NCBI GenBank assembly: GCA_045629925.1
Contig: JAZQSD010000099.1
Span: forward strand, 1 to 11,940
Source of the DNA: Brotonthovivens sp045629925
Lineage (GTDB): Bacteria > Bacillota > Clostridia > Lachnospirales > Lachnospiraceae
DNA: 11,940 bases
Direction: 5' to 3'
In this document: positions 1 through 6,622 of the stretch, one piece after another
How the letters are laid out: the number at the start of each line of letters is the position of its first letter
Numbering within the stretch: position 1 is the stretch's first letter
Program-made: the position numbers and the translations under genes
The notes under the pieces: model-generated
Seen by the model: only the letters and a program-made list of their open reading frames with translations
Told to the model about the DNA's origin: nothing
The model's database searches: none

Positions 1-209
1 AGCACAGTGGCTTCTGCGCCGGGAATTACCTTGACTCCAGCCTGTTCTCCAAGAAACATGGTCTCGTCCATATGTCGAATGGAATCATGATCTGTGATGG
101 CAATATACTTTAAGCCCATCTTTGCGGCAAAGTAGATTACATCCTTCACAGACATGGATCCATCTGAATATTTGGTATGTATGTGAAGATCACATTCCAT
201 GTTGCACAC
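1..209 (-). CDS. PHP-domain metal-dependent phosphoesterase, N-terminal part only (cut by window edge)
   Basis: The visible 69 or so codons begin with the first PHP motif, DLHIHTKYSDGS, followed by about 25 residues later the second motif, AITDHDS, and then VIPGAEATV. These His/Asp clusters bind the metal ions in the PHP superfamily, which includes TrpH/YciV-like nucleoside 3',5'-bisphosphate phosphatases and histidinol phosphatases. The rest, including later metal ligands, lies outside the window, so the substrate cannot be set. Start choice is ambiguous. A GTG at 209-207 has AGAGAGGA upstream at good spacing (9 bases). An ATG at 200-198 gives the usual family start (M-E-C-D-L-H) but lies about 17 bases from that site. 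I take the GTG. It starts 5 bases after the stop of the TIM-barrel gene, so it is probably the third gene of that operon; a sugar-related role is an inference from position only. Confidence 0.85.
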   Translation of the reverse strand, partial: MCNMECDLHIHTKYSDGSMSVKDVIYFAAKMGLKYIAITDHDSIRHMDETMFLGEQAGVKVIPGAEATV

Positions 210-214
210 GAAGC

Positions 215-1192
215 CTAGTCCTCTCTGAACAGTTTATCCTGTCTTCCTTCGTATGGGTTCTTGATGATCAATGGTTTTAAGAACTCAGCTGTCTTTTCAA
301 CACCGTCCATTCTACTCATTGTAACATCTTCGTGTTCGTAACTGATGGAACCTTTGTATCCAACTAAGGAAAGTTCTGTGATCAAACGTTTCCATTCTAC
401 CTGGCCCCATCCTGGAATACGGAAACGGTATGTGTGATTTAACGCACCCATATCACCGTGCATCAGGGAACCGCCCATAGGAAGGTTATGTTTTGCTAAT
501 TCCGCATCTTTCGCATGTACGTGGAAGATACGGTCTTTTAATGTGTCAACTGCAATTGCTGGATCAATCTGTAAGTACAGAATGTTCGCTGGGTCAAGAT
601 TGTATCCAAGTGCTGGATGATAGTTTACTAATTCAAGAGCTTTTACTGCTGTATGGATATCGTAAACAAAGCTGTTTGGATGAATCTCGATAGCAAATTT
701 CACACCGTATTCCTGGAATTTATCTAAGATAGGTGTAAATCTTTCCTGGAACTGTTCTTCGTATTCTTTCCAACCCTGTCCATATGGGAAGAAGAAGAAA
801 CGACCCCAGTTCTCAACGCCTGGATAACCAACAACGATTGGTGCTTCCAGAGCATTGGCAGCCTGTGCTGTACGGATCAGACTTTCTGTACCATGTTTGA
901 TCTTTTCTTCTGGTGTACCTTTGTAGATGAAATCTGTTTCAACTCCTGTTGGTCCCATGATCAGGAATGAGTCTGCATGGTTACTTAAAGCCTGGATTGT
1001 CATACCATAGCTTTCTGCCATTTTTCTAATGTTTGCTGCATTGTTACCTTTGATAACATCAGCTGTTTCTAACTGTCCATTTCCTTCATAAGCTGGAATC
1101 TCTAATGTTTCATAGCCGTACTGAGATACCATCTGTACTACTTCTTCTAATGGTTTTTCAGTAAAGTTTGCTGTAAAAAACCCTAATTTCAT
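215..1192 (-). CDS. Sugar phosphate isomerase/epimerase family protein (xylose isomerase-like TIM barrel)
   Basis: The 325-residue protein has the pattern of the COG1082 / AP-endonuclease-2 family of divalent-metal TIM barrels (IolE, IolI, tagatose 3-epimerase, hydroxypyruvate isomerase relatives). The four expected metal ligands are visible: Glu169 in AIEIH, Asp200 in YNLDPAN, His226 in FHVHAKD and Glu286 in SYEHED. An inserted segment (about 235-262) before GWGQVEWK is typical of larger, poorly characterised members. The start is the ATG at 1192, preceded by AAGGAGG at 5-6 bases; an upstream ATG at 1213 would encode that ribosome site and is rejected. It lies 45 bases downstream of the flavin oxidoreductase gene with no terminator between, so they are likely co-transcribed. 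The reaction could be ketose epimerisation, aldose-ketose isomerisation or elimination/hydration on a keto-sugar; sequence alone does not decide. Confidence 0.88.
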   Translation of the reverse strand: MKLGFFTANFTEKPLEEVVQMVSQYGYETLEIPAYEGNGQLETADVIKGNNAANIRKMAESYGMTIQALSNHADSFLIMGPTGVETDFIYKGTPEEKIKHGTESLIRTAQAANALEAPIVVGYPGVENWGRFFFFPYGQGWKEYEEQFQERFTPILDKFQEYGVKFAIEIHPNSFVYDIHTAVKALELVNYHPALGYNLDPANILYLQIDPAIAVDTLKDRIFHVHAKDAELAKHNLPMGGSLMHGDMGALNHTYRFRIPGWGQVEWKRLITELSLVGYKGSISYEHEDVTMSRMDGVEKTAEFLKPLIIKNPYEGRQDKLFRED

Positions 1193-1237
1193 CTTGTCCT
1201 CCTTTTCCACCAAAAGGCGAATTCAAATTTTTATATT

Positions 1238-2479
1238 TTAGGTATGTTTAATTGTTAAATTACCTTTTTCTTTTCTTGTTCTTACGAGTTCTTCGTGAGC
1301 CCATTTTTCATGAACAACACATCCAACTTTACTCTGCTGGATCAGTAATTCAAGACACTTGTCGCAAAGGAGACAGTATTTGATATCGTCTTCTTTGCCT
1401 TCTGCTAATTTCTTTGGAAGGTATGGATCTGCGAATGACTGACGTCCAAGAGCGATCATATCACATACGTCATTGTCAACACACCATGCACCGTAGTTTA
1501 ACAGGTTGCTTTCTTCTTCTGTTACTGCGCAAAGGCCATTCTTACCATTTCTGAATGGAGAGAAGTTGGAACCGATTACAACAGTTTCTGGTTTCAGAGC
1601 TTTCTTGAACTCTTTTGCCCAGTACTGGTGCATATATGCGTAGTAAGGAATATTCTTATCTACCTGTGTAAGGCTGATTGTGATAGATGGGCTACCTGCA
1701 GACTGTACAATGTAGCTTGCTCCACGTTCTTCTAAGCCCTGGATTAATTTGATTGGTTCTGTTAAATCCATGATTGGTGAACCTGGGCCTTCTGTACCGA
1801 AACCGCCTGGGAAACCTTCCCATGCAGAAACTTTAGAACCGATCAGGAAGTTCTTATCTGGAACTTCTTTTCTGATTCTTTCCATTAATTCATAAGGGAA
1901 TCTTGTTCTGTTTTCCCAGCTTCCGCCGTATTTCCAATCTCTGTTGTTGTGTGGACGGATCATCTGGCTGCCAAGGTACCCATGGCAAAGCTTAAGGTCG
2001 ATACCGTCTGCACCAGCTGCATAAGCAATCTTAGCTGCTGTTACGTAGGAATCCATGATTCTGTCAACGTCATCTTCTGTTAAAAGATCTCCGCCGTAGC
2101 CTGGAAGTGGATTTGGTGTAACTCTTCTGGAGAAGTTTGGATTGGAAATTTCACCAGAGTGTGTTAACTGGAATACGAAAAGTGTTTCTGGGTTAGCTGC
2201 TTTTACTCTTTCAACGAATTTTGTTAAAGGTTTTTCGTTCTGTGGCATGATTGCTAACTGATTATCTCTAGCACGACTCTCTCTTGTAACTGTGATCGCT
2301 TCAAGAGTGATCATACCAGCTCCACCTCTAGCCAGCTCACAGTATCTTTCTGTTGTCTGTTCAGATGGATTACCAGTCTCATCTTCCATGTTACATTCCA
2401 TGGCCTGTATAAAGAATCTATTAGGCGCTGTACGAGGGCCTACTTTGATTGGCTGCAATAAAGTATCTTTGTAACTCAT
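1238..2479 (-). CDS. NADH:flavin oxidoreductase, Old Yellow Enzyme family, with C-terminal Cys cluster
   Basis: This 413-residue protein is a single FMN TIM barrel of the OYE / 2,4-dienoyl-CoA reductase group, which reduces activated C=C bonds. Visible signatures are PNRFFIQAME near the start, FQLTHSG (103-109), HGYLGSQ with His166, the phosphate-loop region NNRDWKYGGSWENR (about 178-191), and IALGRQSFADP (342-352). A C-terminal cluster Cys369-x2-Cys372-x2-Cys375-x11-Cys387 probably holds an iron-sulfur cluster, as in FadH; FadH-type proteins have x2-x3-x11, so one spacing is a residue shorter. The FAD/NAD half of 650-residue FadH-like enzymes is absent, so electrons must come from free NAD(P)H or a partner protein. 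The start is supported by AAGGAGGT 6 bases upstream. It is the first gene of the left arm, behind its own promoter. The substrate is unknown; an enone from a dehydrated keto-sugar is a speculative option. Confidence 0.9.
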   Translation of the reverse strand: MSYKDTLLQPIKVGPRTAPNRFFIQAMECNMEDETGNPSEQTTERYCELARGGAGMITLEAITVTRESRARDNQLAIMPQNEKPLTKFVERVKAANPETLFVFQLTHSGEISNPNFSRRVTPNPLPGYGGDLLTEDDVDRIMDSYVTAAKIAYAAGADGIDLKLCHGYLGSQMIRPHNNRDWKYGGSWENRTRFPYELMERIRKEVPDKNFLIGSKVSAWEGFPGGFGTEGPGSPIMDLTEPIKLIQGLEERGASYIVQSAGSPSITISLTQVDKNIPYYAYMHQYWAKEFKKALKPETVVIGSNFSPFRNGKNGLCAVTEEESNLLNYGAWCVDNDVCDMIALGRQSFADPYLPKKLAEGKEDDIKYCLLCDKCLELLIQQSKVGCVVHEKWAHEELVRTRKEKGNLTIKHT

Positions 2480-2500
2480 AATTTGACCTCCTTCTAGTTA

Positions 2501-2515
2501 TGACCGTATTTTACC
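2501..2515 (-). promoter_or_regulatory. Candidate operator overlapping the -10 and start of the flavin-oxidoreductase promoter
   Basis: Read on the minus strand, this is GGTAAAATACGGTCATAA (through 2498). The pfkB-family promoter carries GATAAAATTCGGTCATAA in the same position relative to its own -10, so 16 of 18 bases match between two oppositely oriented promoters. A repressor bound to CGGTCA here would cover the -10 and transcription start. The local DeoR-family regulator is the obvious candidate binder, which is an inference. Confidence 0.5.
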
Positions 2516-2536
2516 ATATCAACATTCTGTTTACAA
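2508..2536 (-). promoter_or_regulatory. Promoter for the minus-strand operon (flavin oxidoreductase, isomerase, PHP)
   Basis: On the minus strand, TTGTAA (2536-2531) and TAAAAT (2513-2508) are separated by exactly 17 bases, and a TG one base before the -10 makes it an extended -10. Predicted transcription starts near 2501, giving a leader of about 22 bases before the ATG at 2479, which leaves room only for the ribosome site. Confidence 0.55.
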
Positions 2537-2573
2537 CATTTTTATCCTACTTCATTTATATTGCACAATAACG

Positions 2574-2589
2574 TTACCGTTTTTTCGTG
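2574..2589. promoter_or_regulatory. Additional imperfect copy of the operator-like motif
   Basis: The plus strand reads TTACCGTTTTTTCGTG, one base off TGACCG followed by the same T-run seen at 2501 and 2626. It lies between the two promoters. It may be an upstream auxiliary site or simply AT-rich chance similarity; it is the weakest of the copies. Confidence 0.25.
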
Positions 2590-2616
2590 TTTTTTCACAT
2601 ATTACAAAAAACCACA

Positions 2617-2645
2617 TTGTTTTTTTGACCGTTTTGTGATAAAAT
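2617..2645 (+). promoter_or_regulatory. Promoter for the plus-strand sugar operon
   Basis: TTGTTT (2617-2622) and TAAAAT (2640-2645) are 17 bases apart, with TG one base upstream of the -10 (TGATAAAAT), an extended -10 promoter. Predicted transcription starts at about 2652, leaving a leader of roughly 50 bases to the ATG at 2705. The -10 lies inside the TGACCG/CGGTCA inverted repeat, which is the arrangement expected for a repressible promoter. Confidence 0.55.
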
Positions 2646-2652
2646 TCGGTCA
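2626..2652. promoter_or_regulatory. Inverted-repeat operator candidate TGACCG...CGGTCA around the pfkB-family -10
   Basis: TGACCG (2626-2631) and CGGTCA (2647-2652) are perfect 6-base inverted arms separated by 15 bases that contain the -10 box. Half-sites are of the same type as the one overlapping the divergent promoter at 2501-2506. DeoR-family repressors commonly bind several repeated half-sites around their promoters, so the regulator encoded at 4330-5115 is the most likely binder. The assignment is inferred from motif recurrence and position. Confidence 0.5.
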
Positions 2653-2704
2653 TAAGAAAACATTGCATTATCCATTTGTTTATAATAAGGAAGGAGGAAG
2701 CATC

Positions 2705-3640
2705 ATGATACATACCGTTACATTAAATCCAGCTATAGATAAACTGTTGTTTTTGAACGAATTCAAGAAAAACGTAACAAACCGTTTGACTGCAGTTGAC
2801 AACTCTATCGGCGGAAAAGGTACTCATGTTTCCATCAATCTGTCCAGCTTAGGAGAGAAAAACAACGCTTTCGGAATCGCCCACGGCGCAACAGGCAAAC
2901 AGATCATCTCCATGTTGGAAGAGCATCCAAATATTGACGTGAAGTTTATTCACAGAGAAGAATTAGAAAGCCGCACCAACTATCTGATGATCGAAGAGAC
3001 TGGTGATTGCTGCGTTCTTGCATCCAAGGGTGTTACTGTAACCAAAGAAGACATGGACGAATTCCTTGCATTGCTTAAGGAGAATCTCAACGAAGGAGAT
3101 GCTCTGATCCTCTCTGGAGACACAAGCAACTGCTACGATTCCCGTGTTTATAACTTTATGTTAAAAGAATTAAACGATCTGAAGTTGAAGGTGTATTTAG
3201 ATGCCAGCGGGGCTACATTGATTGATTGCCTCAGCGCTACCCCATACCTGATCAAACCAAATCAGGATGAATTATCCCAGATCTGTGGCAGAGAGATTGA
3301 GACTGAAGAAGAAATCATCGAAGCCATCGAATCTCTGGACAAGTACAACATTGAGATTATCGCCGTTTCTCTTGGTGGAGACGGTTCCATCGTAAAAACT
3401 CCAGAAGGCATTTACCGTGTAAAACCTCCTAAAGTGTCTGTTAAGAACACGATTGGATGTGGTGACTGTTTCTTGTCTGGTCTGATCTATGGTTTGGAAC
3501 ACAAGATGCCAATGGAAGAAACCATCATACTTGCAACAGCCATCTCCGCAGCTACAGCAGAATCTGTTTACTCTGTAGGCTTTGACATGGATCGTGTTGC
3601 AGAATTAAAAACACAGGTTACTATTAGCAAAATCAAATAA
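2705..3640 (+). CDS. PfkB-family hexose kinase (1-phosphofructokinase / tagatose-6-phosphate kinase type)
   Basis: The 311-residue protein is a ribokinase-fold (PfkB) sugar kinase. The N-terminal TLNPAIDK (6-13) is characteristic of the FruK/LacC branch, which acts on sugar phosphates. Gly-Gly-Lys-Gly at 36-39 is the substrate-side PfkB motif, KPNQDEL (184-190) is the conserved Asn-x-x-Glu region, and TIGCGDCF has the catalytic base Asp254. Length fits the family (about 300-315). The start is the ATG at 2705 with AAGGAGG 8 bases upstream; a longer in-frame extension to 2561 would include the promoter and is rejected. It is the first gene of the plus-strand operon, 28 bases before the aldolase gene. 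A likely job is a second phosphorylation that lets the sugar enter triose-phosphate metabolism; fructose-1-phosphate, tagatose-6-phosphate or another ketose phosphate cannot be told apart here. Confidence 0.9.
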   Translation: MIHTVTLNPAIDKLLFLNEFKKNVTNRLTAVDNSIGGKGTHVSINLSSLGEKNNAFGIAHGATGKQIISMLEEHPNIDVKFIHREELESRTNYLMIEETGDCCVLASKGVTVTKEDMDEFLALLKENLNEGDALILSGDTSNCYDSRVYNFMLKELNDLKLKVYLDASGATLIDCLSATPYLIKPNQDELSQICGREIETEEEIIEAIESLDKYNIEIIAVSLGGDGSIVKTPEGIYRVKPPKVSVKNTIGCGDCFLSGLIYGLEHKMPMEETIILATAISAATAESVYSVGFDMDRVAELKTQVTISKIK

Positions 3641-3668
3641 ATTTTTTTAAAGAAAGAAGGACTAACAA

Positions 3669-4289
3669 ATGAGTAATTTATCTTATATGGAAATGAGAGA
3701 AGAAATGTGTAAAGTAGCAAAGTTAATGTGGGATCGCCGCCTCACAAACGCAGCAGGCGGTAACTTTGCAGTACGTGTAGATGAAAACAGAATCTTAATC
3801 TCCCCATCTCTCATGTCTGAAATCAACCACTGTGAATTAAAACCAGAAGATTTCATTCTGATTGACTATGACCAGAACATCATCGAAGGAACGGGCAAAC
3901 TTTCCCGCGAAAGCCTTATGCACTGTCTGATTCTGAAAAACTTCAAAGAAATCGAATGTACAATCCATGCACACCCATTCTACTGCATGCCATTCGTAGC
4001 TTACTCCAAACCAATTCCAAACGTTACAGAAGCTACTATGGGACGTGGTTATGTAGAATGTATCGAATGGACAAAAGCTTATACATCTGACTTACACTAC
4101 AACGTATACCAGTACTTTGAAGATCGCCGCGAATTAGCTGAAAAGAAACCTATCGCTTGTATCATGCCAAAACACGGTGTTGTAGTATCCGGTCCAAGCA
4201 TCTACTTAACATACAGCATGTTAGAAAGAATCGAATGTGATGCATTCTGCAACCTTATGAAAGGCGCTGTTGACGCAGTAGAATTATAA
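3669..4289 (+). CDS. Class II aldolase/adducin family protein (fuculose/rhamnulose-1-phosphate aldolase type)
   Basis: This 206-residue protein matches the zinc-dependent class II aldolase/adducin fold in length and motifs. Zinc ligands are visible as His100 and His102 in IHAHP and His169 in PKHGVVV; Glu81 in SRESLMH matches the catalytic Glu of FucA, and TNAAGGNFAVR (26-36) is the N-terminal phosphate-binding loop. Enzymes of the family cleave a ketose-1-phosphate to dihydroxyacetone phosphate and an aldehyde; relatives are ribulose-phosphate 4-epimerases and 3-oxo-tetronate-phosphate decarboxylases, which cannot be excluded. A weak ribosome site (AGAAGGA) lies 7 bases before the ATG. The neighbouring FGGY kinase could supply its ketose-1-phosphate. 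The gene prefers a narrow codon set (ACA, CCA, AAA, GTA), suggesting strong expression, unlike the more mixed codons of the regulator that follows. Confidence 0.9.
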   Translation: MSNLSYMEMREEMCKVAKLMWDRRLTNAAGGNFAVRVDENRILISPSLMSEINHCELKPEDFILIDYDQNIIEGTGKLSRESLMHCLILKNFKEIECTIHAHPFYCMPFVAYSKPIPNVTEATMGRGYVECIEWTKAYTSDLHYNVYQYFEDRRELAEKKPIACIMPKHGVVVSGPSIYLTYSMLERIECDAFCNLMKGAVDAVEL

Positions 4290-4329
4290 TTGTTTCTTAT
4301 CCAAATAAAATATAAAGGTGTGAAACCAT

Positions 4330-5115
4330 ATGTATATTGAGGAAAGACAAAAAAAGATACTTGAAATCCTGAACAATACCGGCCGTGTTGATGTAAATCA
4401 GCTGGCCGAGGATTTTGGTATTTCCAAAGAAACCATCCGTCGAGATCTTCGCGCGCTGGAGAAAAATCACCTATTACAGCGCACCCACGGCGGTGCCATC
4501 GTCCAGACTGCACCTTCTGACTATTCTGAGTACAGCGAGCTTCCTGTTAACATCAGAAGCACTCTGAATATAGAAAGCAAGAAAGCAATCTGTCGATTAG
4601 CAGCAAGCAAGATCCACGATGGTGATACAATTTTCGTAGACAACAGTACTACTTGCATCTACCTTTGCCAGTATCTTCCAAGAGACAAGCACATCACAAT
4701 CCTGACAAACTCCATTCCGTTTTTAACAGAATGCGCCAAGGTTTTAAATCCTAACCTTACCGTAATTTGTCTGGGCGGAATCCTTAAGAATTCCAACCTG
4801 TCTCTCTACGGAAACCTGACCATGAAAACTGCGTTAGATTACATCCCAAGCAAGGCTTTTGTCTCCTGCACAGGCATTATCTCATCTTCGCAGATTACAG
4901 ATTTTGGTGTTCAGGAAATTGATGTAAAACGAGCAGTGCTCCAGACTGCAAAGGAAGTATTTCTGTTAGCAGACCACTCAAAGTTCCGTTCTGCCGGCCA
5001 GGTTTATCTGGGTACATTTTCAGATATCGACTATCTGATCACTGACGAGCATGCAGATTTATCTCAGTTAGATCTTCCGGAAGAATTTAAAGACAAGATT
5101 TTGATCGCACGATAA
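4330..5115 (+). CDS. DeoR/GlpR-family transcriptional regulator
   Basis: The 261-residue protein has the classic DeoR layout. Residues 3-57 form the winged helix-turn-helix, beginning ERQKKILEIL, with the recognition part ISKETIRRDLRALE (31-44) and the THGGA signature (52-56). Residues about 78-235 form the DeoRC sensor domain, seen in DGDTIFVDNSTT (97-108), TNSIPF, GGILKNSNLSLYG and ADHSKF with Lys218. This domain usually binds a phosphorylated sugar intermediate, which releases the repressor. Its place between aldolase and kinase genes indicates local, autoregulated control, and the repeated TGACCG elements at 2501-2652 are its probable targets. The start codon follows AAAGGTG at about 10 bases. 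The gap to the next gene is only 12 bases. The effector is not predictable from sequence; a ketose phosphate made by this operon is the natural guess. Confidence 0.93.
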   Translation: MYIEERQKKILEILNNTGRVDVNQLAEDFGISKETIRRDLRALEKNHLLQRTHGGAIVQTAPSDYSEYSELPVNIRSTLNIESKKAICRLAASKIHDGDTIFVDNSTTCIYLCQYLPRDKHITILTNSIPFLTECAKVLNPNLTVICLGGILKNSNLSLYGNLTMKTALDYIPSKAFVSCTGIISSSQITDFGVQEIDVKRAVLQTAKEVFLLADHSKFRSAGQVYLGTFSDIDYLITDEHADLSQLDLPEEFKDKILIAR

Positions 5116-5127
5116 TCAGGAGGGCCT

Positions 5128-6603
5128 ATGAAGAATATTATTGCATTTGACCTTGGAGGAAGCGGCGGAAAGCTTTTTCTCGGGCGATATGAAAACGGGC
5201 ATCTCCAGTTAGAAACTCTGCATCGATTCGAGCACGCAGCCATCTCTGTAAATGGCAATCTCTACTGGGATCTGCTTCGAATCTATCAGGAATTGTGTAC
5301 AGGCATCAAAAAAGCTGTTGCCCTTTCCGGAGATGACATCGCATCTCTCGGCATTGACAGCTTTTGCAACGATTTTGCTCTGATCACTCCCGAAGGAGAG
5401 CTGTTAACACAGATGCACAGTTACCGCGACCCGCGAACTGTCACTTTAAAATCAGATATTTATAACGTTATGGCACCGGAAGAGCTTTACGCTATCAACG
5501 GCAATCAGAATGCTCCGTTCAATACGTTAATGCAGCTTGCGGCCATGATCCTACAGAATCAGAAATACCTGCTAGAAAAGAACACGCTGGTATTTCTCCC
5601 TGACCTTTTAATCTACTTCCTTTCTGGCAAAATGTTTACAGAATACACACTTGCTTCTGTAAGTCAGATGTACGATTACAGCAAAGCAGATTGGAGTCAG
5701 GAAATCTTAGATAAATATGGAATCCCTAGAGAGCTTTTTGCTCCGATTGTTATGCCAGGCACTATCAACTGCCAGACAAATCAGGCTGCAAACGAGGCCC
5801 TACAGACAAAGGGATTTTCTATTGTAAATGTGTGCGAACACGATACTGCTTCTGCTTTTCTTGCTTCCATTACAGAAGGTCCTACCGCACTTATCAGTTG
5901 CGGCACATGGGCGTTAGTTGGACTAGAAACAGATGCTCCAGTCATCAGTGACTTTGGATGCAAATACAACATCGCCAACGAAGGCGGTTATCCTGACGGC
6001 CACCATCGCATTTTAAAAAATGTAATGGGAACATGGATCATCCAGGAAATCCGCGCAGACTATTTGTCTCAGGGAATCTCTTATGGATTTGGGGAATTGG
6101 AAGCGCTTGCTAAAGAAGCGGAACCTTTCGCATACGTAATCAACGTGGATGATGATGCATTCTACGCACCAGGCAACATGATTAAACGAATTCAGGATTA
6201 CTGTGATCTTCATTACGGAAGTCATCCTGAAACTCCTGGACAGCTGATTCGATGTGTGAACGAAAGTTTGGCCATGAAGTATCGTTGGAATCTGGAGAAA
6301 CTCCAGACATTGACCGGCCTTTCTCTCCAGGCAGTGAACATGCTTGGCGGCGGTTCTCAGAGTGCTCTTATGTGCCAGTTTACCGCAGACGCTACCGGAC
6401 TACCTGTAATTGCAGGTCCTGTGGAAGCAACTGCTCTTGGCAACATGATTGTGCAGCTGACAGCTTTGGGCCAGATCTCTGGCATCGAAGAAGGCAGACA
6501 AGTTTTAAGAAACTCTGTAGAGTTTAAAGAATACATCCCAACAGACCGAAACCGTTGGGATGATGAATACAACAAATATGTAGCAAAATTCAATTTAGAC
6601 TAA
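5128..6603 (+). CDS. FGGY-family carbohydrate kinase, rhamnulokinase-like
   Basis: The 491-residue protein is a full-length two-domain FGGY kinase. The N-terminal phosphate-binding motif is FDLGGSGGK (7-15). Asp239 in EHDTASAFLA corresponds to the catalytic base in the HDTASAV motif of rhamnulokinase. ISCGTWALVGLE (256-267) also resembles RhaB, and the C-terminal adenosine motif is MLGGGSQSALMCQFTAD (405-421). It should phosphorylate a ketose, probably at C1, and feed the class II aldolase two genes upstream. No rhamnose isomerase is in the window, so the true substrate may be a different keto-sugar prepared by the neighbouring TIM-barrel enzyme or dehydrogenase. The start has AGGAGG 5 bases upstream and lies 12 bases after the regulator stop, consistent with translational linkage. 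I leave the symbol empty because rhaB is not proven. Confidence 0.9.
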   Translation: MKNIIAFDLGGSGGKLFLGRYENGHLQLETLHRFEHAAISVNGNLYWDLLRIYQELCTGIKKAVALSGDDIASLGIDSFCNDFALITPEGELLTQMHSYRDPRTVTLKSDIYNVMAPEELYAINGNQNAPFNTLMQLAAMILQNQKYLLEKNTLVFLPDLLIYFLSGKMFTEYTLASVSQMYDYSKADWSQEILDKYGIPRELFAPIVMPGTINCQTNQAANEALQTKGFSIVNVCEHDTASAFLASITEGPTALISCGTWALVGLETDAPVISDFGCKYNIANEGGYPDGHHRILKNVMGTWIIQEIRADYLSQGISYGFGELEALAKEAEPFAYVINVDDDAFYAPGNMIKRIQDYCDLHYGSHPETPGQLIRCVNESLAMKYRWNLEKLQTLTGLSLQAVNMLGGGSQSALMCQFTADATGLPVIAGPVEATALGNMIVQLTALGQISGIEEGRQVLRNSVEFKEYIPTDRNRWDDEYNKYVAKFNLD

Positions 6604-6622
6604 AAGAAAGAAGGGTTTTTAT

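Noticed and set aside
2561..2704. In-frame N-terminal extension of the PfkB-family kinase
   Set aside because: The extension runs through the promoter and operator region, has no ribosome site, and the downstream ATG at 2705 has AAGGAGG and gives the normal family N-terminus.
3452..3470. GCGD in place of GAGD in the PfkB signature as a possible defect
   Set aside because: The catalytic Asp is intact, and small residues such as Cys or Ser at the second position occur in active FruK/LacC-type kinases.
3672..4289. Calling the aldolase fucA or rhaD
   Set aside because: The metal and catalytic residues fit the whole class II family, and neither fucose nor rhamnose isomerase is present, so a specific symbol would be a guess.
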